From Falsochrobactrum ovis (lineage in GTDB: Bacteria > Pseudomonadota > Alphaproteobacteria > Rhizobiales > Rhizobiaceae): a stretch of DNA of 64,000 nt. This document shows positions 8,964 to 17,339 of this stretch, one piece after another (position 1 is the stretch's first letter; the number at the start of each line of letters is the position of its first letter). Made by a program: the position numbers and the translations under genes. The DNA is taken from positions 225,041-289,040 of the forward strand of contig NZ_QLMK01000002.1 of the NCBI RefSeq assembly GCF_003259955.1. Direction: 5' to 3'. The notes beneath the pieces were generated by a model. The model had not been told where the DNA came from. It saw only the letters and a program-made list of their open reading frames with translations, and searched no databases.

Positions 8964-9485
8964 ATGGCTGCTAAAGGCAGAATAATCTTTGTTCTTGGCG
9001 GGGCACGGTCGGGAAAATCCTCATATGCAGAAGGGCTTATAGAAGCATCAGGACTGAAGCCAATTTATCTCGCGACAGGACGCGCTTTCGACAGTGAGAT
9101 GGAAGAGCGAATTGACATTCATCGTGCAGGGCGGTCGGAGCATTGGCGCACTATTGAGGAGCCATTGGCACTTATCGATGCGCTCTCAAATCATTGCGCT
9201 CCGGATTGTTTCGTACTTGTCGATTGTCTGACGCTTTGGCTTACCAATCTGATGCTGGAGGAGCGAGATATAAAAACTGAAGTTGCTGCACTTTTAGATG
9301 CGCTGCCGCAACTTAACGGGCCGGTGGTATTTGTCTCTAATGAAGTAGGGCTTGGGATCGTACCGGACAATCAAATGGCACGAGATTTTCGCGATTATGC
9401 GGGGTTTCTGCACCAGGATGTCGCATCTTGTTCGGATGAGGTTTACTTCATGGCAGCTGGGTTGCCATTGAAGATGAAGGGATAG
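8964..9485 (+). CDS. cobU: bifunctional adenosylcobinamide kinase / adenosylcobinamide-phosphate guanylyltransferase
   Basis: This 173-residue enzyme, also called CobP, phosphorylates adenosylcobinamide and then transfers GMP from GTP, activating it for nucleotide loop attachment. The P-loop GGARSGKS lies at residues 12-19. The His in IDIHRAGR fits the guanylylated His of CobU. The motifs [10 protein letters not shown] and [12 protein letters not shown] follow. It acts both in de novo synthesis and in salvage of corrinoids, which may explain why it survives in a cluster where other genes are damaged. It is likely in one transcript with cobQ. Confidence 0.95.
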   Translation: MAAKGRIIFVLGGARSGKSSYAEGLIEASGLKPIYLATGRAFDSEMEERIDIHRAGRSEHWRTIEEPLALIDALSNHCAPDCFVLVDCLTLWLTNLMLEERDIKTEVAALLDALPQLNGPVVFVSNEVGLGIVPDNQMARDFRDYAGFLHQDVASCSDEVYFMAAGLPLKMKG

Positions 9486-9628
9486 TTTAACTGCCTTAGA
9501 ATATGATTCCGAAAACAAAGTTAAGTCTTTGATATATGAACTTATTTCTCTGCCTAGATAATGGGCACATGCGTTATGGCCCGTGTCCGCTTCCTTAACC
9601 GATCCCGCGGGTCTAGTAGCTTTGAGGT

Positions 9629-10414
9629 TTAAAAACCGATCAGCACTCTAATTGGATTGGTAGGGTCAATCAGAAGGCGTACGGCTAAAGCGATGCTAGC
9701 CACAACCAGCAATGGCTTGATGATGCGTGAGCCGACCTTCATAGCGACATTAGCGCCAATTTGGGCACCCAAGAACTGCGCAATTCCCATAGTAATGCCG
9801 ATCTTCCAATTTATTACACCAAAGATGGCAAATGTTGCGAACGCGCCGACATTGGACGCGCAGTTGAGCAGCTTTGTATGGGCGGTGGCCTTTAAGACGC
9901 CGTAACCGGCGAGTGCGACAAATGCCATCATAAAGAAAGAGCCGGTTCCTGGTCCGAATAAGCCGTCATAAAAGCCAATTAGCGGAACTATTGTGAACCC
10001 GAAAGCGAATGATCCCATTCTGCGTGCCCGGTCGAGGTCGCCGATATTTGGTTTTGCGGCGAAATAGATGGCGATGGTTACGAGTAATGCGGGCAAAGCC
10101 GCACGCATAATATCGACCGGCACTATCGTCGCTAAAAATGCGCCTAATACTGAACCGACTAAGGACGCAATGGCTTCGGGCCATTGTTCGTAAATATTTA
10201 CATAGCCTTTTCGCGCATAGGCAATGGTTGCTGAAGATGAACCAAATAGTCCTTGCAATTTGTTCGTGCCGAGCGCTTCCACCGGTGGGATTCCCGCAAG
10301 GAGCAGCGCAGGAATCGTAATCATGCCTCCACCGCCGGCGATCGAATCAATAATGCCTGCAACAAAGGCAGCACTGATTAATATGATAGTGAGAGTATCG
10401 AAAAATTCGAGCAT
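9629..10414 (-). CDS. TSUP-family (TauE/SafE) membrane transporter
   Basis: The 261-residue protein has about eight hydrophobic segments in two halves. The N-terminal half-signature is GIIDSIAGGGGMITIPALLLAG followed by ALGTNKLQG, and the C-terminal half includes FGPGTGSFFMM. TSUP proteins export or import sulfite, sulfoacetate or other small organosulfur anions, and some YfcA-like members have unknown substrates. It lies inside the cobalamin region on the opposite strand, but nothing in its sequence ties it to cobalt. The gene is divergent from the TerB-like gene. Confidence 0.88.
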   Translation of the reverse strand: MLEFFDTLTIILISAAFVAGIIDSIAGGGGMITIPALLLAGIPPVEALGTNKLQGLFGSSSATIAYARKGYVNIYEQWPEAIASLVGSVLGAFLATIVPVDIMRAALPALLVTIAIYFAAKPNIGDLDRARRMGSFAFGFTIVPLIGFYDGLFGPGTGSFFMMAFVALAGYGVLKATAHTKLLNCASNVGAFATFAIFGVINWKIGITMGIAQFLGAQIGANVAMKVGSRIIKPLLVVASIALAVRLLIDPTNPIRVLIGF

Positions 10415-10579
10415 GAAGGGAATCCGGCGGGCCTTTGGGCACCATAGATTAGAGAGACTAATTAGGCCAGACGCAGTTCTGCTTTTGGATGTTTTTTACT
10501 GGCGGGACTTTATACGCTTGCGTTGTTTTGGCGTTGGGGCAAAAATGATCAGGGCATATCAAACCGGACTGGGATATCG

Positions 10580-11026
10580 ATGGGCGAAAGCATTTTTGAA
10601 CGCATTACAGCATTTTTGAGTAAAAAAAGCGCGGTTCAACGTGTGGCGGAAGACCCGGCACTGGCTGCCGAATTATTGCTTTTATTACATGTGGTTTTTG
10701 CAGATGGGGATAGACATCCAGCCGAAATCGAAACTTTTAAGGAAATTGTTTCCAAAAACTTTGGGATTGAAAGCGATGAACTTCCGGAGGTTGCGGAATA
10801 TCTGAAAGATTTTGCGTATGAAACAACGACGACACAGGCCGCGACCATGTTGGCCGAAATGGCCCCTGAGCGCCGCTTGTCACTCCTTAGCAATCTGTTG
10901 AAAATCGCCTGTGCTGATAATCGTATTGATCAGTCTGAAACCGCTATGATCCAGCGTATTGCTAAGGTTTTGGGTGTGACTGCGCAGGAACTTCGAGAGG
11001 CGCGTGCCGCATCACCCGCCGAGTGA
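10580..11026 (+). CDS. TerB-like (tellurite resistance TerB family) protein
   Basis: The 148-residue cytoplasmic protein is all alpha-helical. It shows the TerB pattern of two related acidic segments: LLLLHVVFADGDRHPAEIET and LLKIACADNRIDQSE. These repeated aspartates bind metal in family members. Function is not known outside tellurite operons, and no other ter gene is present. I chose the ATG at 10580, which follows a GGGA site, over an upstream in-frame codon at 10523 that would add 19 non-conserved residues. Its 3' end overlaps the 3' end of the convergent CbiD remnant by 15 bp. Confidence 0.82.
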   Translation: MGESIFERITAFLSKKSAVQRVAEDPALAAELLLLLHVVFADGDRHPAEIETFKEIVSKNFGIESDELPEVAEYLKDFAYETTTTQAATMLAEMAPERRLSLLSNLLKIACADNRIDQSETAMIQRIAKVLGVTAQELREARAASPAE

Positions 11027-11488
11027 TGATGCTTGGCCGCGCTCCGGTACTGAAATGGTGATGAGCAAATCCGTCGGAAGTTGGTGCTCATTGCAAATTT
11101 CTTCGCATATGCTGGTGGTTAGCTGACGGGTAAGCGGGTCAATATCAGTTTCTGTCATACCATCGCCTGGCTGAAACATAATTCCGCTGCCGGGCGGGGC
11201 GGGAAAAACTGTTGATATGACGGTAAGTTCTACTGCCTGTTCTTGGCTTATCTCATGCCAGACAATGCCAGCCGTCGCATAGTATTCGCCGATGGATTCA
11301 TAGGATAGTTGAAAATAAGGCACGTCGCCTTCTGGAAGAATTATGCCAACGGGATCCGCAAACTCTCCAGTTATAAGAGCGAGAAGTGCAGATTTCGCTG
11401 CCGCAGTTGCGCGAGCGCCCAAGCTGTCAGCATAAGAAGTTTCGAAGTCTTCTGACGGGTTGTTTTCTGGTGCAATTTCATCATTCAT
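11012..11488 (-). pseudogene. cbiD: truncated, degenerate CbiD (cobalt-precorrin-5B C1-methyltransferase) remnant
   Basis: The 158-residue open frame aligns with the N-terminal part of CbiD, a protein of about 370 residues. I recognise the segments SALLALITGEFADPVGIILPEG, YYATAGIV, STVFPAPPGSGIMF and TDLLITISVP. The conserved RxGWTTGACATAA motif at the family's N-terminus is eroded here to SYADSLGARATAAAK. The region between the GEGVGTV-type motif and the INPVPR-type motif is shortened. Everything after about residue 155, including the SAM-binding half, is gone, and the end runs into the TerB-like gene. The frame is still open, so a short protein might be made, but it cannot be a working methyltransferase. 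Confidence 0.75.
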
Positions 11489-11592
11489 GACGGCATATAT
11501 CCTATCTGCTAGCTCTGGCGCTATAGTTGGAATGCGAATTTACCATGGTTGAGTAGCTCATATAAGTAAGATCAGGGGCGGAGTGACAGAAT

Positions 11593-12894
11593 ATGAATGG
11601 ATTTATGATCGCGGCCCCGTCGTCGGGCGCAGGAAAGACCACAATTATGTTGGGGCTGCTGCGCGCTTTGGAGCGTATGAATGTAGCGTTGACACCGGTT
11701 AAATCGGGCCCAGATTATATTGATCCTGCCTATCACCAAGCCGCAAGTGATGCCGAAAGTTTTAATTTTGATAGCTGGGCTATGCGGCCAGAACTCATCA
11801 GTGCGGTTTCATCTCGAATAACCGAAGGTGGAAAATTGCTCGTTGTCGAGGGCCGGAAGGGGCTGTTCGATGGCGCAACCGCAACAGAAGGCTCTTCCGC
11901 TGAACTCGCGCAACTGCTTGGCTTGCCGGTGATCTTAGTGGTAGATTGTGAAAACTTAACCCATTCAGTTGCGGCAATCGTTGCGGGTTTCAGCCAGTTT
12001 CGCAGGAATGTCTTGATTGCGGGCGTGGTACTCAACCGAGTCATAAGTGATCGCCACGAAACGATGCTGAGAACGGCTCTTGAACCATCGGGTATTCCAG
12101 TTCTGGGGGCTTTACCTTTTGATCTCGGTCTGACTTTACCGGTCATCAGTGCGGGTAAATTGGGTGCTGAGGCTGAAATAGCGTTGGAAGAGTTTCTAAA
12201 TCATGCTGCGACTGTGATCGAAACGCATATGGATTTGCAGATGCTGCGCCATATTTGGCAAGGCACCAAACGTCTTCCCGCAATGGCCAATGTCACTCGC
12301 CTGCCGCCGCTAGGAAGCCGGATAGCCATCGCAAAAGACGAAGCTTTCGCTTTTGCCTTTGCTCATATTTTTGAAGCTTGGCGGAGACGAGGGGCAGAGC
12401 TTCATTTCTTCTCCCCGCTTTTGGATGAAGCCCCAAAGCCAGATGCCGATGCTATTTATCTTCCTGGAGGATATCCTGAAATCTTTGCCGCAAGATTGGC
12501 AGCATCGCAGCGATTTCGAGATGGAATGAGAGAGGCGGCTGCTCGCGGAACGACCATCTATGGCGAGGGCGGCGGATATATGGTTCTGGGAGAGGGGTTA
12601 ACGGACAAGCTTGGGGTCCGACATCAGATGCTGGGCCTTTTGCCGGTGGAAACTTCGGTCAAAGAGAGTGCGGAATATTCCGGTTATCGAGAATTGGAGC
12701 CGCTCGAAGGTGGACCGTGGACGACCACGTTAAGGGGACATGAATGTCATCATGCGCGTCTGATCTCGGAACAATCCACACAAGCGCTTTTTAAGGTGAG
12801 AGACGAAAGCGGGAACGAATTGGGCTATATTGGTCATCGGATTGGTAATGTTAGCGGTTCTTTTGTTCGGGTGATGGATATTGCCGGAGAGTAG
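11593..12894 (+). CDS. cobB: CobB (cobyrinate a,c-diamide synthase) with altered amidotransferase active site
   Basis: CobB amidates the a and c carboxylates of (hydrogeno)byrinic acid. The 433-residue frame is full length. It has an intact P-loop (APSSGAGKTT, residues 8-17), the VKSGPDYIDPAYH motif and LPGGYPEIFA. In the amidotransferase domain the motif reads YGEGGGYMVLG, so the catalytic Cys of the canonical GECGG is Gly326 (codon GGC at 12568-12570, one base from TGC). The C-terminal motif reads SGSFVRVMD, so Arg426 stands where the family has its catalytic His. Glutamine-dependent activity should be lost. Ammonia-dependent activity cannot be excluded. The neighbouring cobC is broken. I call it a CDS because the frame is open, but it is probably a young pseudogene. 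Confidence 0.9.
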   Translation: MNGFMIAAPSSGAGKTTIMLGLLRALERMNVALTPVKSGPDYIDPAYHQAASDAESFNFDSWAMRPELISAVSSRITEGGKLLVVEGRKGLFDGATATEGSSAELAQLLGLPVILVVDCENLTHSVAAIVAGFSQFRRNVLIAGVVLNRVISDRHETMLRTALEPSGIPVLGALPFDLGLTLPVISAGKLGAEAEIALEEFLNHAATVIETHMDLQMLRHIWQGTKRLPAMANVTRLPPLGSRIAIAKDEAFAFAFAHIFEAWRRRGAELHFFSPLLDEAPKPDADAIYLPGGYPEIFAARLAASQRFRDGMREAAARGTTIYGEGGGYMVLGEGLTDKLGVRHQMLGLLPVETSVKESAEYSGYRELEPLEGGPWTTTLRGHECHHARLISEQSTQALFKVRDESGNELGYIGHRIGNVSGSFVRVMDIAGE

Positions 12895-13152
12895 TTGAGG
12901 GCACGGATTGAACATGGCGGCGCACGTGATCAGGCGGTTCGTCGATATGGCGGAATTGCACGAGATTGGCTGGACCTTTCAACCGGTATCAACCCGGGAT
13001 CGTTCGCTCTATTGCAAGTCGACTTAGAAATTTGGAACCGTCTGCCCGATTCAAAGCTTCAGAAACGCTGTCAGCTGCGCGATTAAGAGGTTGATGATGA
13101 TGCGCCAATGGTGGCTGCGTTAGGGACACAGGCACTGTTTCGGATCAAATGA
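12895..13152 (+). pseudogene. cobC: cobC (threonine-phosphate decarboxylase) N-terminal remnant, frameshifted
   Basis: Right after the cobB stop, the next codons encode an unmistakable CobC start: EHGGARDQAVRRYGG, DWLDLSTGINPG and WNRLPDS. This frame ends at a stop near 13086. Homology resumes in another frame at about 13093-13152, where DAPMVAALGTQAL matches the family's start of the PLP fold, before a further stop. The remaining roughly 250 residues, including the PLP lysine, are absent. CobC normally makes aminopropanol phosphate for the lower ligand arm. The gene is dead. Confidence 0.85.
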
Positions 13153-13194
13153 ATTTATTGAGTGCGATTACTATAATGATAGCTGTTAGCTGGT

Positions 13195-14307
13195 TTATCG
13201 GTCAGCGGGTTTAAAACGTTTGCCATCATAACGCTGCAAACGATTTGGGTTGTCTGTCCGCGTGCCCTGGTGATCAAATTTAAGCGTCCCGAGTGCGGTT
13301 TCAAAGCTGTCATTGTATAAAATGCTTATAATCGGGCGGTTTTGTTTTTGTGACTGTTGAGCTGCCAAGGCTGCAAGTTCGAGGATTGCATAACCCCTGA
13401 CCGCATTGGCATCGGGTATAATTTGAGCCTGCCGCAGGGCATCAAGCGCCGAACCTGCGGACGGAAGGTCCAGCGGGTTCAAGGGAGCGATCATCAGCGT
13501 ATTTTCTTTTAAAGGCAAAGGGCCGGGCGCCGCGTTGAGCATACTTCCGCCAGCCACGACCAATGGATAGTTAAGCGCATCAGAACTTGCGCTAATCGCC
13601 GCAATATCGTCGCGCTCACCGCCGACATAAACATGGGTGGCGCCGGCACGGCGAAGGCGTGCTACCAAAGCGTTCTGATTTTCTAATCCCGGACGATAGG
13701 TGTCGGTAAAGACCGGTTCGAGTTGTTGCTCTTTGAGATAGTTTAGAAGATGAGCTGCGCGCACTCTGCCTTCGATTGTGCCGTCGTCAATGATGGCAAA
13801 GGGTTCTGACCGCCAAAGACTAGCTAGGAAACTTCCGGTAGTCTGCATTTCTTTTTCAAGTCCGGTCGTCACACGGAAAACCGGCATCGTAGCGCCAGAC
13901 CGGCGTTCGGTGAGGGTAGGGCCGCTGGTGCTCGTAGTGAGAATAGCGATATTTTTTTCCGCAAGGATTGGCAGCGCGGCTTCCAATGCTTCGGTGCAAT
14001 GAAAACCTAACGCAATCACAACACTTTCTTGGACAAATTTTTGTGCTGCTGCGCGGCCACCATCTGCGCTGCATTGATCATCGGCAACAATAAGTGTTAG
14101 GTCTTTGTTATTGGCCGCAGTTTTTGCTCCTTCAAGAAATTGCTGGCCGAGCGGTGCAAACCCACCGCTTAACGGCGCTGCAAGTCCAACGCGTAGTTCT
14201 TGTGCAAAGGAAGGAATAACCGCGAGAGTGTAGAGCGCGAAGATCGAGAGGATAGCGATCAGACGGTCGAGACGAAAACATGCTAGTGTGGCGAATTGGA
14301 ACGCCAT
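13195..14307 (-). CDS. periplasmic binding protein of the branched-chain amino acid (LivK) type
   Basis: The protein of about 370 residues begins with a signal peptide (hydrophobic core, then PSFAQ|ELRVG). A type I periplasmic binding fold follows, with the typical start VGLAAPLSGGFAPLGQQFLEGAK and LIVADDQC. I chose the ATG at 14307, behind an AGGAAG site, over an in-frame GTG at 14343. The permease and ATPase genes that usually accompany this family are absent, so it is an orphan binding protein. It may serve a transporter elsewhere or act as a sensor. The ligand is unknown. Confidence 0.82.
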   Translation of the reverse strand: MAFQFATLACFRLDRLIAILSIFALYTLAVIPSFAQELRVGLAAPLSGGFAPLGQQFLEGAKTAANNKDLTLIVADDQCSADGGRAAAQKFVQESVVIALGFHCTEALEAALPILAEKNIAILTTSTSGPTLTERRSGATMPVFRVTTGLEKEMQTTGSFLASLWRSEPFAIIDDGTIEGRVRAAHLLNYLKEQQLEPVFTDTYRPGLENQNALVARLRRAGATHVYVGGERDDIAAISASSDALNYPLVVAGGSMLNAAPGPLPLKENTLMIAPLNPLDLPSAGSALDALRQAQIIPDANAVRGYAILELAALAAQQSQKQNRPIISILYNDSFETALGTLKFDHQGTRTDNPNRLQRYDGKRFKPADR

Positions 14308-14413
14308 CTCAAGCTTCTTCCTAATCTGGATAGGTTCAATCACTCAGGCGATCTTCTTTCATATTTCTTGGCAATTGTTCAAAAGTGGGTAGCGGTTTCT
14401 TCACCTTTGTGCA

Positions 14414-15001
14414 ATGCCCCTGAAGTTGTCGGGGCGCACTGAGCCCCGATGCAAGCAAGTCAAAACGGATGCTATTCAAGTGCAAACGGGTAAAAACACT
14501 TTTTTAAATGTGGCGCCAGTCCAATCCCAGGCCTATCGCGATGCTATGAGTCATTATGCGGGGGCGGTGCAAGTGGTCACAACCGACGGAACCGCCGGAA
14601 GGCGAGGGGTCACATTGACGGCGTCGTGCTCGGTTTCTGATAATCCTCCGACTGTACTGATCTGCCTACAAAAAATTCATGAGGAAAACCGGCTCTTTCT
14701 GGAGAATGGCGTATTCGCGATCAACACGCTTTCAGGCTCGCAAGAACAATTGGCAGAAGCATTTTCTGGTCGTATAGGCTTAACGCAGGACGAGCGTTTT
14801 GAATTGGCCGAATGGGATATATTGTCCACCGGCGCGCCAGCTTTGGTTGGAGCTCTTGCCGTTTTTGACTGTCGTGTGACTAGCGTTCAAGATCATTCTA
14901 CTCATTATGTTCTTTTTGGCGAAGTCGCGGCCTTGCGTGCAAGTACCGACGATGAGGCGCTGATTTATCTTAACCGGCGTTATCATCGCCTGGAACTTTA
15001 G
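14414..15001 (+). CDS. flavin reductase domain protein (RutF/HpaC-like)
   Basis: The 195-residue protein has the FMN-binding split-barrel pattern of NAD(P)H:flavin oxidoreductases: AMSHYAGAVQVVTT, then RGVTLTASCSVSDNPPTVLICL, then FAINTLSGSQ. Such enzymes supply reduced FMN to a monooxygenase partner. RutF, HpaC and similar proteins have this size. The rut operon and other monooxygenase genes are not nearby, so the partner is unknown. About 30 residues precede the conserved region, so the true start may be a later GTG. The next gene follows after 24 bp. Confidence 0.8.
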   Translation: MPLKLSGRTEPRCKQVKTDAIQVQTGKNTFLNVAPVQSQAYRDAMSHYAGAVQVVTTDGTAGRRGVTLTASCSVSDNPPTVLICLQKIHEENRLFLENGVFAINTLSGSQEQLAEAFSGRIGLTQDERFELAEWDILSTGAPALVGALAVFDCRVTSVQDHSTHYVLFGEVAALRASTDDEALIYLNRRYHRLEL

Positions 15002-15025
15002 CCCTAATGGCAGGAAGGAATTGTA

Positions 15026-15895
15026 ATGCGGTTAGGTCTGGTTGCGGTAATGCTGTTTATGTCTGCGGTCTCGGCCTTTGCACAAAAATTGCTGTCTCCA
15101 TTTAAGGATAATTATTTTGCCTATCCCGCAATTTTAGGAAGTGCTGATAATGGCGATTATAAAATCGTCGATTATAACGAAATGCGCGATATTAATGGTC
15201 GCGATGCGGTGCCAGAAAAACGCGCCAAGGATGTTTACGTTTCCCTCAGAGCTCGCGCACAACAAAAAGAGGTCGCTTTTCAAACTTCCGCCGGTCGGGT
15301 CAAATCGGTTGCAGTGGGCAAGCTAAAGAACGCATCTTTCATCGTGGTATATTTGCATGGCCGAGGCGGTAACCGCTTTCAAGGGGTCAATGATTTCACA
15401 TTTGGGGGCAACTTCAACCGCATAAAAAATCTGGCAAGTTCGAATGGTGGGCTTTATGTGACACCGGACTTCAAGGATTTTGCTGCTACGGGCGAGGCTC
15501 AAATCGCTGCGCTTGTGGCAGAACTTAAAGCCTCGTCGCCTGCCGCCCCGCTTATTCTTGCCTGCGGCTCGCAAGGAGGGGCACTTTGTTGGCGTGTTGC
15601 AGCAAATCCGCGTGTTGGAGATCAATTGGCTGGGTTGATTTTGCTTGGGTCGCTTTGGGATGAAGGGTTCTTTAAATCGCCAGCTTTTAAGAAAAAAGTT
15701 CCGGTGTTTTTCACACATGGCAGCCGGGATCCGGTATTTCCGATTGACCGTCAGGAAGCGTTTTATCGCGAGATCCGCAAGCGCTCCCCAACCTATCCGG
15801 TGCAATTTCGTAGATTTGAAAGCGGTAATCATGGCACACCGATCCGGATGAGCGATTGGCGTGAGATGATCAATTGGATTTTGGAAAACCAATGA
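15026..15895 (+). CDS. secreted alpha/beta hydrolase
   Basis: The 289-residue protein starts with a signal peptide (MRLGLVAVMLFMSAVSAFA|QK). The alpha/beta hydrolase core shows VYLHGRGGNRFQ for the oxyanion region, a nucleophile elbow GSQGG, an acidic residue in THGSRDPVFP and a histidine in GNHGTP, so the Ser-Asp-His triad looks complete. It is probably a periplasmic esterase or peptidase-like hydrolase. The substrate is not known. It follows the flavin reductase gene closely and may share its transcript. Confidence 0.8.
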   Translation: MRLGLVAVMLFMSAVSAFAQKLLSPFKDNYFAYPAILGSADNGDYKIVDYNEMRDINGRDAVPEKRAKDVYVSLRARAQQKEVAFQTSAGRVKSVAVGKLKNASFIVVYLHGRGGNRFQGVNDFTFGGNFNRIKNLASSNGGLYVTPDFKDFAATGEAQIAALVAELKASSPAAPLILACGSQGGALCWRVAANPRVGDQLAGLILLGSLWDEGFFKSPAFKKKVPVFFTHGSRDPVFPIDRQEAFYREIRKRSPTYPVQFRRFESGNHGTPIRMSDWREMINWILENQ

Positions 15896-16015
15896 TTTAA
15901 GCCTTGGGAAGAAGCGAACAAAAACCGTTAATGTGGCGTTCCTGCACTCGACAATCCAGAAAAACTGAATAGAGCTGAACTAACTTAAGTTATCATCAAA
16001 CTTGTGAGGTTGTTT

Positions 16016-16468
16016 ATGCGCGGATCCTTGGGAAAAGGCGCTCGATTTCTGATTGTCGCAATGCTCGCTCCGTTAGCGGCGGCGTGTACGACGACCACAC
16101 AAAACTCTACGGCTACGACCAGCAATGAAAACGCCGCATCGGCTCCGCGCTTTGCCGTGCCGCGTTTTACACCTGTGGTATCGATTGATCCAATAATAGC
16201 TGAATCCTGCATCAATGCCGCCGCTAATAAATATTTCTTGCCGGTAAGTGTGATCAGAGTGGTGAATTCCCGACCACGATCAGGCGGCGGCACGGATGTT
16301 GATATGCAGGTCGATCTGCGCACAGCCGTTTGTCAGGTTTCGGCTAGCGGTAATGTTACAAGTGTTATCGATACTATGCCGAAAAGTGCGGATCAGGCTG
16401 CAGCGGAAGCCGCCGCTGCAAAGGCTGAATCCGCAAAACTTGCGGTCTCGAGTGCGAAAAATCCTTAG
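16016..16468 (+). CDS. hypothetical lipoprotein
   Basis: The 150-residue protein has a signal sequence ending in the lipobox LAAAC (followed by TTTTQ), then a Ser/Thr/Asn-rich linker and a small domain with two cysteines (ESCINAAANKYF and TAVCQVSASG). The tail is Ala-rich (QAAAEAAAAKAESAK). I recognise no named family, though rhizobial genomes often have similar lipoproteins. The ATG at 16016 has an AGG site 7 bases upstream, so I prefer it to a GTG at 16004. A bidirectional terminator follows. Confidence 0.7.
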   Translation: MRGSLGKGARFLIVAMLAPLAAACTTTTQNSTATTSNENAASAPRFAVPRFTPVVSIDPIIAESCINAAANKYFLPVSVIRVVNSRPRSGGGTDVDMQVDLRTAVCQVSASGNVTSVIDTMPKSADQAAAEAAAAKAESAKLAVSSAKNP

Positions 16469-16510
16469 AGACAGTGAACTGACGACTAGCTAACTTAATA
16501 GAGGCAGAGA

Positions 16511-16536
16511 GGGCAGGGAAGTCCCTGCCTTAATTT
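16511..16536. terminator. bidirectional terminator hairpin
   Basis: GGCAGGGA pairs with TCCCTGCC across an AG loop, followed by TTAATTT. It lies between the + strand lipoprotein gene and the convergent end of the peptide transporter operon. Confidence 0.6.
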
Positions 16537-16553
16537 ATCTCGCCTAGAGTCGA

Positions 16554-17339
16554 TTAACGGCGAAATCCCTCGCTCGCCCGCATGAGCATTTTGGTATAAT
16601 CAGCACCGAATTTGCCCTGAACAAGCGCGTCTGCGTCTAATTGTTCCACGATTTCGCCGTTGCGCATAACCGCCAGGCGGTCGCACATATGGGTGATGAC
16701 CGCCAGATCATGGCTTACCATAACAAATGTTAGATTGCGGTCACGACGGACCTGTTCAAGAAGATTGAGCACTTCCGCTTGGACGGATGCATCTAATGCG
16801 GAAGTCGGTTCATCAAGCAGGAGAATGCTTGGTTCAATAATCAATGCGCGGGCAATAGCAATACGTTGGCGCTGACCGCCAGAAAGCTGATGAGGATAGC
16901 GAAAGCGAAATCCGGATCCTAAGCCTACCTCATCAAGCGCTCGGACGATGCGCTTTTCACTATCGGCGATCCCGTGAATGGCTAAGGGTTCAAGCAGTAG
17001 CCGATCCACCGTTTGTCGCGGATGAAGCGAGCCATAGGGGTCCTGAAAAACCATTTGGACCGTGCGATAAAAGCTCTTGTCTCGGGATGAGGAGAGCAGC
17101 TCGCCATTGATTTGAATTGTTCCGCTATCAACAGGTGCAAGGCCTGCTACGGCGCGCAGAAGCGTAGACTTGCCAGAGCCGGACTCTCCGACCAGGCCGA
17201 AGGATTCGCCGCGAGAGACCGCAACATTTACCGATTTGAGCGCGTGAAAGTTGTCGAAAAACACGTTGAGGTTTTCGATATTTAATGCGAGAGCAGAGCG
17301 GGAGTTCACGCCAGTTGTTGCACTTTGAGCAGCATTCAT
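16554..17339 (-). CDS. peptide/nickel-type ABC transporter ATP-binding protein (DppF/OppF-like)
   Basis: This is the second ATPase of the peptide importer encoded by the operon that begins at 22913. It carries Walker [10 protein letters not shown], the signature LSGGQRQRIAIARAL and Walker [14 protein letters not shown] place the start at 17339, because this ATG overlaps the stop of the preceding gene as ATGA and has AGGAGG 10 bases upstream; an ATG at 17348 is too close to that site. The protein of about 261 residues ends shortly after the nucleotide-binding domain and lacks the long C-terminal oligopeptide-transporter extension of some relatives. Confidence 0.92.
   Translation of the reverse strand: MNAAQSATTGVNSRSALALNIENLNVFFDNFHALKSVNVAVSRGESFGLVGESGSGKSTLLRAVAGLAPVDSGTIQINGELLSSSRDKSFYRTVQMVFQDPYGSLHPRQTVDRLLLEPLAIHGIADSEKRIVRALDEVGLGSGFRFRYPHQLSGGQRQRIAIARALIIEPSILLLDEPTSALDASVQAEVLNLLEQVRRDRNLTFVMVSHDLAVITHMCDRLAVMRNGEIVEQLDADALVQGKFGADYTKMLMRASEGFRR

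Noticed and set aside
9629-10414. The TSUP gene as a cobalt transporter of the cobalamin locus
   Set aside because: TSUP proteins carry sulfur-containing anions. Cobalt importers of the CbiMNQO, CbtAB or HoxN types look different, and position alone is not enough.
10580-11026. The TerB-like gene as part of a tellurite-resistance or phage-defence island
   Set aside because: No other ter genes, no mobile-element signs and no defence genes lie nearby. Single TerB-domain proteins are common.
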